Position numbers and translations under genes: made by a program. A model generated the notes under the pieces. It did not search any database. It was not told the origin of the DNA and saw only the letters and a list, made by a program, of their open reading frames with translations. From Treponema sp. (GTDB lineage Bacteria > Spirochaetota > Spirochaetia > Treponematales > Treponemataceae): a stretch of 55,884 nt of DNA. The stretch is from the NCBI GenBank assembly GCA_022510845.1, contig JAFLSR010000003.1, positions 1 through 55,884 of the forward strand. Reading direction: 5' to 3'. Shown piece after piece: positions 30,257 through 37,655 of this stretch; the first letter of the stretch is position 1, and each line of letters starts with the position of its first letter.

Positions 30257-31381
30257 CTAAAACGAATATGTCCAAGAAATCGGGAATTTCACGAAAATGT
30301 CTCCATCGCAAAATTCCAAATCTGCAGCAAGAGAAAACTCGTGATTTCCAAACGCGCATCCCACTGAAGGTTCAACTCCGAAAACAGGCTTTGCGTTTGC
30401 TTCGCCAAAATCCAAGAAGCATTGTCCGCCCAAACCGACCATGAAATTTTCAGTAATGGCATATCCGAATTTTACGCCGATGTACATATCATACGCTTTA
30501 TTTTTGTCGCTATCTTCGTCTTCGTATTCATCATCAAAATCCGTATCGCAAACAAATTCCGCGGCAAGCGCAAAATCATTCATTGCCCATTCAACCGATG
30601 CATTGAAAATATTTTTTCCGGCAAGCGCAATATTTTCGGAATAATCCAATTCTTCCAAAACGCCCACGCCTTCGTAATGTCCATAGCCCGCGCGAATTAT
30701 CAAGTCATCGGATTTGAGCGGACGGATTGCCGCGAAAACGCCAAAATAAATTTCATCGCTGTCAATCAAGTCGCCAACTTTCGCGCCCACGGAAAAAAGT
30801 TCGCCAAAAGCATATTCCGCGCCAAATCCCAAATCGAACGGTTTGTGCTCGCCTTCATCTTCATCGCCATTCAAAAAATTTGCAAGACCATCGTCAAGAT
30901 TGTCCATCGGAATTGTGGCGGCAATGCGAAGCCCTTCAATCGGCTCGACCATCAGCGTAAATCCCGAAGAGCCAAGACCGCCTGCGGGCGCATTGTCATC
31001 CCAAAGCGGCAGATACGAACCATCCATCCACAAATCATCATGGAATGCGAGCGTGAGAATTTTGAACGGACGAAAGTGCAGCCAGTAGTCCAAATCCGTC
31101 CATGCAAAATTCAAATGTTTTGTTTCGGAAACATCATTGCCTGTTCCTGTTCCAAGCGTGAATTCCACTTCGAGATAGGCATCAACTTTTTCCGAAGAAA
31201 ATTCAACGGAAGCGTTTTCCGTGATGCCCGCGAAATTCGTTTCATCGTCCCAGATATTGTCGATTGTAACAACATCCGAAGAAAGCTCGTTCGTGAAACT
31301 GAATTCGAATTCCTGCGCCCACAAAACGGACGCGCCAAACATTGCAAGCGCGGCAAGCAATTTGAAAATTTTTTTGTTCAT
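30257..31381 (-). CDS. Outer-membrane beta-barrel protein
   Basis: 374 residues with a signal peptide (MNKKIFKLLAALAMFGASVL, cleavage near LWAQ). The mature chain is alternating amphipathic strands with acidic loops (DEDEGEHK, DTDFDDEYEDEDSD) and ends FPISWTYSF, with the terminal Phe needed for barrel assembly. It is probably a porin-like protein. Two 14-bp sites in its promoter suggest specific regulation. The exact family is not assigned. Confidence 0.75.
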   Translation of the reverse strand: MNKKIFKLLAALAMFGASVLWAQEFEFSFTNELSSDVVTIDNIWDDETNFAGITENASVEFSSEKVDAYLEVEFTLGTGTGNDVSETKHLNFAWTDLDYWLHFRPFKILTLAFHDDLWMDGSYLPLWDDNAPAGGLGSSGFTLMVEPIEGLRIAATIPMDNLDDGLANFLNGDEDEGEHKPFDLGFGAEYAFGELFSVGAKVGDLIDSDEIYFGVFAAIRPLKSDDLIIRAGYGHYEGVGVLEELDYSENIALAGKNIFNASVEWAMNDFALAAEFVCDTDFDDEYEDEDSDKNKAYDMYIGVKFGYAITENFMVGLGGQCFLDFGEANAKPVFGVEPSVGCAFGNHEFSLAADLEFCDGDIFVKFPISWTYSF

Positions 31382-31404
31382 AGAAACCCCTTTAAAAAAA
31401 TTTA

Positions 31405-31455
31405 TTAGTCTAAACTAACTTTGAATAGACTACACTAATTTTCTATATTATGCAA
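31405..31455 (-). promoter_or_regulatory. Outer-membrane protein promoter with two spaced operator half-turn copies
   Basis: Minus strand TTGCAT (31450-31455), 17 bp, TAGTCT (31427-31432). TTAGTCTAAACTAA (31405-31418) and ATAGACTACACTAA (31425-31438) are related near-palindromes exactly 20 bp apart (two helical turns). One covers the -10 box, the other the early transcribed region. Confidence 0.6.
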
Positions 31456-31521
31456 GCCTTTCAGCAAAAAATTTTATAAAATATGAAAATCTGTCCACTC
31501 CGATTTCAAAACAAATCTTGC

Positions 31522-31550
31522 TTGAAAAAAGTGCAAAAAATCGCTAAAAT
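31522..31550 (+). promoter_or_regulatory. Promoter of the ammonia-lyase gene
   Basis: TTGAAA (31522-31527), 17 bp, TAAAAT (31545-31550), with a leader of about 45 nt and a GGAG ribosome site. Confidence 0.65.
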
Positions 31551-31599
31551 ATTTCGTGACTTATTTCTATAACGAAAACAAAATCACCTGGAGAATTTT

Positions 31600-33174
31600 A
31601 TGAAAACCGTAAACGGCGAAAACCTTTCCATCGAAGATGTTTTTGATGTGGCTTGCAAAAACGAAAAAATCGCGCTTCCTTCCGAAAAAAAATTTTGGCA
31701 GACTTTGGAAAATTCACGAAAATTTTTAATATCATACATCGAAAGCGGCGTTCCGACTTACGGCGTTACCACGGATTTTGGAGATTCGTGCGCCAATCAA
31801 ATTGCGCCCCAAAAAGCGGGCGAACTTCAACGCACAATCGTCGCGTACCACGGAATCGGGCTTGGAAAGAATTTTTCCCGCGAAATCGGACGCGCGGTTT
31901 TGCTTTGCAGGCTTAACGGAAATGTCAAAGGCGGATTTAGCGCAATTCGTGGCGAGCTTGCAAAAATGATGGTAACGCTTTTGAACCACGACATCATTCC
32001 CGTAATTCCGCAACTCGGCTCGGTAGGCGCAAGCGGCGACCTCACCCCGTTGAGTTATGTTGCCGCCGTAATCATGGGGCAGCGCAAAGTTTTTTACAAA
32101 GGAAAAATCGTTCCCACAAAAACCGCGTTCAAAGCGGAAAAAATCGAGCCGCTGCCCATCGAAGCAAAAGAAGGCCTTGCAATTATGAACGGAACAAGCG
32201 TGATGACGGCGGTAGCCGCGCTCGCATGGAAAAAGGCAGAGCGGCTTGCGAACATCTCGGACTTTCTCACTGCCGTAACTTCTGAAATCACGCGCGGAAA
32301 AGACACACCTTTCGTGGCAAAAGTGAGCAAAATCAAAAACCACAAAGGTCAAATGCAAAGCGCAGCTTACATCTACAACATCATAAAAAATTCGAAGCGC
32401 GTTTTTAAATACGAAGATTTTTTGAAAACACAAATCGAAAAAATCGGCGGAAAGACATTCGTAAAGCAGCAGAACAAAATCCAGGACAGATATTCGATTC
32501 GATGTGCGCCGCAAATTTCCGGCGTTTTCCGCGACACTTTGGCAATCGCGCGAAACTGGATTACAGAAGAAATCAATTCCGCCAATGACAATCCGCTTGT
32601 GGACATCGAGGCAAACAGAATTTACAACACAGGCAACTTTTATGGCGGACATATTTGCGCCGCCTGCGACTATTTGCGAACCGCGCTCGCGAATATTGCA
32701 GACCTTTCGGACAAGCAGGCCGAAATCATAATCGACGGCAAGTTCAACGGGCTTACGGACAATTTGATTCCGTTCACAAAAGAAACCGACCCAAAGGCGG
32801 GCTTGCGGCTCGGCTTCAAAGCTGCACAAATCACCATCAGCGCGATTCGCGGCGAAGTACAAAGTTTTTGCTATCCAATCAGCGTCACATCCGCGCCCAC
32901 CGAAGCACTGAACCAAGACAAAGTTTCCATGGGCACAATCAGCGCACGAAAATTTGACGAGCAAATCGAATTGGTTTTCCTGCAATTTGCCACGCACATC
33001 TTGGCAGCGATGCAAGCCGTGGACTTGGCAGGCAAACAAGATTTCAGCCCGTTTACACAAAACGTGCACAGCGAAGTGCGAAAAATGAGCAAATTCGTAA
33101 AAGACGACCGCCCATTGGACAAAGACGCGACCACGGTTGCCGAATGGCTCAAAACAACAAAAATTTTCGAATAG
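31600..33174 (+). CDS. Histidine/aromatic amino-acid ammonia-lyase (HutH family)
   Basis: 524 residues of the MIO ammonia-lyase family. The cofactor-forming triad Ala144-Ser145-Gly146 sits in LGSVGASGDLTPLS. Other landmarks are YGVTTDFG (catalytic Tyr54), NGTSVMTAV, SANDNPLVD and CYPISVTSAPTEALNQD. HutH turns histidine into urocanate and ammonia. At the substrate-selectivity position this protein has Tyr83-His84 (VAYHGIGLG), not the Ser-His usual in histidine lyases, so tyrosine/phenylalanine lyase or mutase activity is possible. No other hut genes are nearby. A strong terminator follows. Confidence 0.85.
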   Translation: MKTVNGENLSIEDVFDVACKNEKIALPSEKKFWQTLENSRKFLISYIESGVPTYGVTTDFGDSCANQIAPQKAGELQRTIVAYHGIGLGKNFSREIGRAVLLCRLNGNVKGGFSAIRGELAKMMVTLLNHDIIPVIPQLGSVGASGDLTPLSYVAAVIMGQRKVFYKGKIVPTKTAFKAEKIEPLPIEAKEGLAIMNGTSVMTAVAALAWKKAERLANISDFLTAVTSEITRGKDTPFVAKVSKIKNHKGQMQSAAYIYNIIKNSKRVFKYEDFLKTQIEKIGGKTFVKQQNKIQDRYSIRCAPQISGVFRDTLAIARNWITEEINSANDNPLVDIEANRIYNTGNFYGGHICAACDYLRTALANIADLSDKQAEIIIDGKFNGLTDNLIPFTKETDPKAGLRLGFKAAQITISAIRGEVQSFCYPISVTSAPTEALNQDKVSMGTISARKFDEQIELVFLQFATHILAAMQAVDLAGKQDFSPFTQNVHSEVRKMSKFVKDDRPLDKDATTVAEWLKTTKIFE

Positions 33175-33220
33175 TCGCAAAAACCACGAAAAACCTCGCC
33201 AGCAATTTTTACTCCAAAAC

Positions 33221-33258
33221 AAAAAGCCAGCAAGAAACGTCTTCTTGTTGGCTTTTTT
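33221..33258 (+). terminator. Intrinsic terminator of the ammonia-lyase gene
   Basis: AAAAGCCAGCAAGAA pairs with TTCTTGTTGGCTTTT around a five-base loop, followed by a T-run. Confidence 0.85.
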
Positions 33259-33595
33259 CGTAAAACCCTGCACCTTGCCGCGCTCGTCAAATTTCGCCAC
33301 ACACATTGCTTTATGCCAAACACGAGCGACACAGATTTAAAAAAAAGCAAAATTTCCCACCGGCCTATTTCACTCCAAGCAACAACAAAAAACCATGTCA
33401 AAAAAAGCGCGGTTCAAAAAAAATAGAAAACCCACGCAAAAGTAAATTTACTACCGTTTGTTAGTTTTATTTTTTGCACACACGCCCCACGACGACAACA
33501 AAAAGCGAAAACAAAAACTTTCTCAAAAAGCCCGAAACACGCCCTTCCGCCTACCGAATTTCTACAAACGAACATTAGTTTGTAAAGAAAATCAA

Positions 33596-33611
33596 TGTTT
33601 CACGTGAAACA
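33596..33611. other. parS centromere site 1
   Basis: TGTTTCACGTGAAACA is a perfect match to the bacterial parS consensus bound by ParB/Spo0J. It supports an origin-proximal location. Confidence 0.92.
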
Positions 33612-33897
33612 CTATTTTCACCGCAACAACATCAGCAGGCAGAATTGTGGAAAACTTGTTTAAAATGTGGAAAACCTTCTAGGAAAAAAAGAACCCCGCT
33701 ACCAAACTAGAGCGTGCTGTCAAACACCGCCCGCACCACCGTTCCTCGCGCACTGCCCAAAACCGAAGCAACCTTGCGCTTTTCTTGATAAGTCGCGCCC
33801 ATATCTCTTACTCAACAGTGCTCTTTCTATCACGCCGTTTTTGCAAAAATTCGTGCACCCATTTTACCGTTTTGAAAGAATTCGTTTTTACTGATGA

Positions 33898-33913
33898 TGT
33901 TTCACGTGAAACA
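33898..33913. other. parS centromere site 2
   Basis: A second identical TGTTTCACGTGAAACA, 302 bp from the first, flanked on the right by DnaA-box-like TTTTCCACC and TGTGGAAAA sequences. Confidence 0.92.
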
Positions 33914-33978
33914 ATTTTCCACCAATGTGGAGTTTTTGTGGAAAATCTTTTTAGAAAAGATGCCGCATATTTCGCTTT

Positions 33979-34008
33979 AAAAAACAAAAACCGGGGCAAA
34001 AACCCCGG
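33979..34008 (-). terminator. Intrinsic terminator downstream of gyrA
   Basis: Minus strand CCGGGG-TTTTTG-CCCCGG followed by TTTTTGTTTTTT. It lies 165 bp after the gyrA stop. Confidence 0.8.
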
Positions 34009-34127
34009 CTGCCTGATGTGTTTCTGTAAAAACAGATTCCCCTCGACTTTCAGTATATTATAAATTTTTTATTTTGTCAGCAAAAATTTGCAGAAAAACA
34101 AAAAATTTTTGTTATTTTTTAATTCTT

Positions 34128-34166
34128 GATATTATAAAGAATTAGCATATAATTCTTTATAATATC
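34128..34166. repeat. Perfect 39-bp AT-rich inverted repeat after gyrA
   Basis: Arms of 17 bp (34128-34144 and 34150-34166; ATTATAAAGAATTA and complement at the core) around loop GCATA, nine bases past the gyrA stop. It could protect the mRNA 3' end or unwind easily near the origin. Confidence 0.8.
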
Positions 34167-34174
34167 AGTATTTA

Positions 34175-36694
34175 TCACTGTTTCTCATTTTCGGGCGGGA
34201 TTTTATCAACGCCAACAAGGAAATCGGGGTCAGAAATTTTAACGACCTTAACGCCTGTCGAACCCGTGCCTTGCTGATTGATTGTGTTCACCGAAACGCG
34301 CAATGTTTTTCCTTGGCTCGTCATGCAGACAATTTCATCGCTGTCCTTGACCGAAAGCAGTCCGATGATTTCACCGCGCTCTTCGGTGTTGCCAAAAATT
34401 TTCTGTCCGCCAGTGCCTCGTCCATGCGGCTTGAAGTCGTCGAACGAAACCCGCTTGCCGTAGCCTTTTTCGGTGAGAAGCAAAATGCTTTCGCCTTCGG
34501 TGTAGGTGATTGCGCCAGAAATTTCATCGCCATCGGAAAGCTTCATGCCCTTTATTCCGCAAGTCGCGCGTCCCATTTCGCGAACATCGTTTTCGCTGAA
34601 ACGCAACGCTTTGCCTTTGCGCGAAATTACGAACACATCAGAATTTCCTGCCGTGAGAATTGCGCCAACAAGTTTGTCGCCGGCTTTGAGTTTGAGGCCG
34701 ATAATTCCTTTTACGCGGGCATTAGCGAATTCCGAAGTCTGAACTTTTTTCACCACGCCGTTCACCGTTGTCATAAAGAGGAACGTGCTTTCCGTGAATT
34801 CCCGAATAGGCACAACTGTCGTGATTTCTTCGTCCGCGGAAATCGCGATTAAACTTTTTATGTGAGTGCCTCGACTGCCTTTGGACATTTCCGGAATCTC
34901 GTGGACTTTTATCCAATACGCGCGTCCAAGATTCGAAACGAACAAAATGTGGTCGTGCGTCGAGCCGATGAACAAATGATTGACGTAATCGTCTTCGATG
35001 AGCGCGGTGCTGTTGCTTCCTGTTCCACCCCTCCCCTGCTTTTTGTAGGTGCTCACCGAAGCGCGTTTGACATAGCCGAGTTTGGAAATCATCACAACTA
35101 CGTCTTCTTCTTTTATCATATCCTCGATGTTGATTGATTCGACTTCGCTGGAAATAATTTCCGTGCGCCGGTCGTCGCCATACTTTTCGGCGAGTTTGTT
35201 CGTTTCGTCTTTTATGATTCCGAGAATTTTTTCGCGATGCGCAAGCAAGTCTTCAAGGTAATCGATGAGCGCCTGCAACTCTCTTATTTCTTTTTGCAAG
35301 TCCTCAATTTGAAGATGCGTCAAACGCTTGAGCTGCATATCCACAATTGCCTGCGCCTGCTCGTCATCAAAGCCGAACCGCTTTTCAAGCCCCAGTTTGG
35401 CGGTCTCGGTATCGCGGCTTTCTTTTATGATTTTAATCACTTCGTCAATGTTGTTGATTGCCGTTATGATTGCCTGCAAAATGTGCATTCTGCGTTTGGC
35501 AACTTTCAAATCGTAAATCGAACGGCGCGTTATGACTTCTTCTCGATGCGAAACAAAATGTCCGATGAGCTGCTTCAATGTCAAAATCTCGGGCTTGAGG
35601 TAAGTTTTTTGAAGCGTCAAAAATCCTGGCTCATCGTAGCGGTTTCCTGCGTTTTCAAGATTTTGCGGAACAAGAGCCAAATTTATCACGCCGAAATTTG
35701 ACTGCAAATCCGTTTTTGCAAAAAGCTGATTCAACACCAGCTTCGTAACTGCGCCGCGTTTTAAATCCACCACAAGCCGCATTCCGGACCTGTCGGAAGA
35801 TTCGTCATTGGCTCCGGAAATTCCTTCAATCTGCTTGTCGCGAACCAATTCTTTTATGCGGCGAATTATGTTCGTGGTGTTCACGCCGTAAGGAACTTCG
35901 GTAAAGACGATTGTCTCGCGTCCGTGCTTGTCGGTTTCAACAATGAATTTCGAACGAATCGTGATTTTTCCGCGGCCGGTTTTGTAAGCCTTTTTTATTC
36001 CCTCGCGCCCATAAATGATTCCGCCAGTTGGAAAATCAGGGCCTTTTATGTATTTGCAAAGTTCGTCGATTGAAATTTCGGGATTGTCGATATATGCTCC
36101 GATTGCCGCCGCGACTTCGCGCAAATTGTGCGTGGGCATATTCGTCGCCATTCCAACGGCGATTCCTGTAGTTCCATTGCAAAGCAAAAACGGAAACGAC
36201 GCGGGCAAAACGGAAGGCTCGTTTGTGGTGTCGTCAAAATTGGGAACCATGTCCACGGTGTTCTTGCTGATGTCCGCCACCATCTCTTCGGTGATTTTGG
36301 ACATCTTGGCTTCCGTGTATCGATAGGCGGCAGCCGGGTCGCCTGCAATCGTTCCGAAGTTTCCCTGCGGAGTTACGGTCGTGTAACGCTGCGCAAAATC
36401 CTGCCCCAAGCGTACAAGCGCGTCATAAACAGAAGCATCTCCATGCGGATGGTAATGCCCCAAAACTTCGCCGACAATCGTGGCGCATTTTTTTGTCTTT
36501 CCGCCCGAAGTAAGATGAAGCGTGTCCATCGCGTACATGATTCTGCGGTGAACAGGTTTGAGCCCGTCGCGAACATCGGGCAAAGCGCGCTGCACAATCA
36601 CCGACATCGAATAGTCGATGTAGGCTTTTTTTACCTCATCCTCAATCGGGATTTTTATTATTTTTCCACCTTCGGCAGTTGTAATTTCGTCCAT
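34175..36694 (-). CDS. gyrA: DNA gyrase subunit A
   Basis: 839 residues. The breakage-reunion domain has catalytic Tyr126 (AAYRYTEAKMS) with Arg125 before it, and the C-terminal beta-pinwheel has the GyrA box QGRGGTG. The quinolone-determining region reads HPHGDASVYD, so position 87 (E. coli Ser83) is alanine while the acidic Asp91 is kept. GyrA with GyrB introduces negative supercoils using ATP. It is the last gene of gyrB-mrr-gyrA, 33 bp after mrr. Ala at this position is described for treponemes and linked to natural quinolone resistance. Confidence 0.97.
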   Translation of the reverse strand: MDEITTAEGGKIIKIPIEDEVKKAYIDYSMSVIVQRALPDVRDGLKPVHRRIMYAMDTLHLTSGGKTKKCATIVGEVLGHYHPHGDASVYDALVRLGQDFAQRYTTVTPQGNFGTIAGDPAAAYRYTEAKMSKITEEMVADISKNTVDMVPNFDDTTNEPSVLPASFPFLLCNGTTGIAVGMATNMPTHNLREVAAAIGAYIDNPEISIDELCKYIKGPDFPTGGIIYGREGIKKAYKTGRGKITIRSKFIVETDKHGRETIVFTEVPYGVNTTNIIRRIKELVRDKQIEGISGANDESSDRSGMRLVVDLKRGAVTKLVLNQLFAKTDLQSNFGVINLALVPQNLENAGNRYDEPGFLTLQKTYLKPEILTLKQLIGHFVSHREEVITRRSIYDLKVAKRRMHILQAIITAINNIDEVIKIIKESRDTETAKLGLEKRFGFDDEQAQAIVDMQLKRLTHLQIEDLQKEIRELQALIDYLEDLLAHREKILGIIKDETNKLAEKYGDDRRTEIISSEVESINIEDMIKEEDVVVMISKLGYVKRASVSTYKKQGRGGTGSNSTALIEDDYVNHLFIGSTHDHILFVSNLGRAYWIKVHEIPEMSKGSRGTHIKSLIAISADEEITTVVPIREFTESTFLFMTTVNGVVKKVQTSEFANARVKGIIGLKLKAGDKLVGAILTAGNSDVFVISRKGKALRFSENDVREMGRATCGIKGMKLSDGDEISGAITYTEGESILLLTEKGYGKRVSFDDFKPHGRGTGGQKIFGNTEERGEIIGLLSVKDSDEIVCMTSQGKTLRVSVNTINQQGTGSTGVKVVKISDPDFLVGVDKIPPENEKQ

Positions 36695-36727
36695 ACTTTG
36701 TTTTCCTTATTTTATTGTTTTTTGAAT

Positions 36728-37645
36728 TTATTCCTCGTCAAAATAATCGCTGTCTATTTTCTTCAGCTCATAATTATGCAATGGCGCAACTCCGAGATTA
36801 TACTCAATCATATAATTCGCAAGTTCCATTCCGTCAATCAAAATCACCTTTGTATCATTCATTGGCTTGTACTCCAAAGCCTCTTTTGAAAATGACGAAG
36901 CTGTGATGAAAATTCCTTTCTTCGCTCCCTGACCCGCCAGCGCGCCCACGAATTTTTGGATTTCAGGACGACCGATTATGTTATTTTCTTTCCAGCGTTT
37001 TGCCTGAACATAAATCACATCAAGACCAAGTTTGTCTTCTTTTATGATTCCATCGATTCCTTCATCGCCGGTCTTGCCGACCGCTTTGCCGGCATCCTTT
37101 ATTGAGCCGCCATAGCCCATTTTAACAAGCAGGGCGACAACCAATTTCTCAAAAAATGACGGCGAGACATTTCTGATTTTCTCAAGCAAATCCTCCGCAA
37201 GCGATTTTTGAAAATCTTGGAAAGCTGTTTCAATCAACTCTTCGGGAGTTTGATTGTCATAATCAGTCTCGATTTCTGTTTTTTCTTTTTTCGAATTTGA
37301 TTTAGTACGAAATTCTACAAATTCATCAAACTTTTTTAAAAATTTAATATCAATTCTTGTCGGCTTTTCTTGAAGGACTTGCTTTCCTCTTTCTGTTATC
37401 TTTATAGTTCCTTTTGTCTCAGATTCAATGAGCCGCGCTTTTTTCAAATGCGTTTTTGCCCAACTAATTCGATTATAAAAAACGCTTTGTGTTCCGCTAG
37501 GAATCATAATAGTTAATTCTTCATCACCAAGAGAAAATTTCTTTGCGAGAGAATTCACTACATCACAAATTTTATGTTCTTTCCCATCAGAAACTTCTTT
37601 CAAAACAGGAAGCATTAAAGTTTGAAAATCTGGTATCACTTTCAT
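36728..37645 (-). CDS. mrr: Mrr-type restriction endonuclease
   Basis: 305 residues. An N-terminal winged-helix Mrr_N domain (about 1-95: MLPVLKEVSDGKEHKICDVV, KKARLIESETKGTIKITERG) precedes a PD-(D/E)xK nuclease. The nuclease core shows SPSFFEKLVVALLVKMGYGG (Glu166), GDEGIDGII (Asp198) and VIYVQAKRW (Gln214-x-Lys216). Mrr enzymes cut methylated DNA (type IV restriction). I chose ATG 37645 with AGGGA upstream; the longer frame runs into gyrB in another phase. It lies 10 bp after gyrB and 33 bp before gyrA, inside the gyrase operon. Confidence 0.88.
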   Translation of the reverse strand: MKVIPDFQTLMLPVLKEVSDGKEHKICDVVNSLAKKFSLGDEELTIMIPSGTQSVFYNRISWAKTHLKKARLIESETKGTIKITERGKQVLQEKPTRIDIKFLKKFDEFVEFRTKSNSKKEKTEIETDYDNQTPEELIETAFQDFQKSLAEDLLEKIRNVSPSFFEKLVVALLVKMGYGGSIKDAGKAVGKTGDEGIDGIIKEDKLGLDVIYVQAKRWKENNIIGRPEIQKFVGALAGQGAKKGIFITASSFSKEALEYKPMNDTKVILIDGMELANYMIEYNLGVAPLHNYELKKIDSDYFDEE

Positions 37646-37655
37646 TAATTTTTCC

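Larger units (their letters stand above)
33259..33978. other. Non-coding origin-proximal region
   Basis: About 0.9 kb without a credible gene between the ammonia-lyase and gyrA. It contains two parS sites, several DnaA-box-like TGTGGAAAA motifs (33646-33654, 33666-33674, 33937-33945) and a relaxed one at 33926-33934, plus a small hairpin with arms ACAAAC/GTTTGT near 33564-33583. It looks like a chromosome-maintenance region beside the gyrase operon. Confidence 0.65.

Noticed and set aside
31732..33306. 524-codon minus-strand open frame opposite the ammonia-lyase
   Set aside because: The plus frame has the full MIO-family signature; the minus frame is Cys/Phe/Arg-rich antisense without motifs.
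33259..33978. Small open frames in the origin-proximal gap
   Set aside because: They lack ribosome sites, homology and codon bias and overlap parS and DnaA-box motifs.
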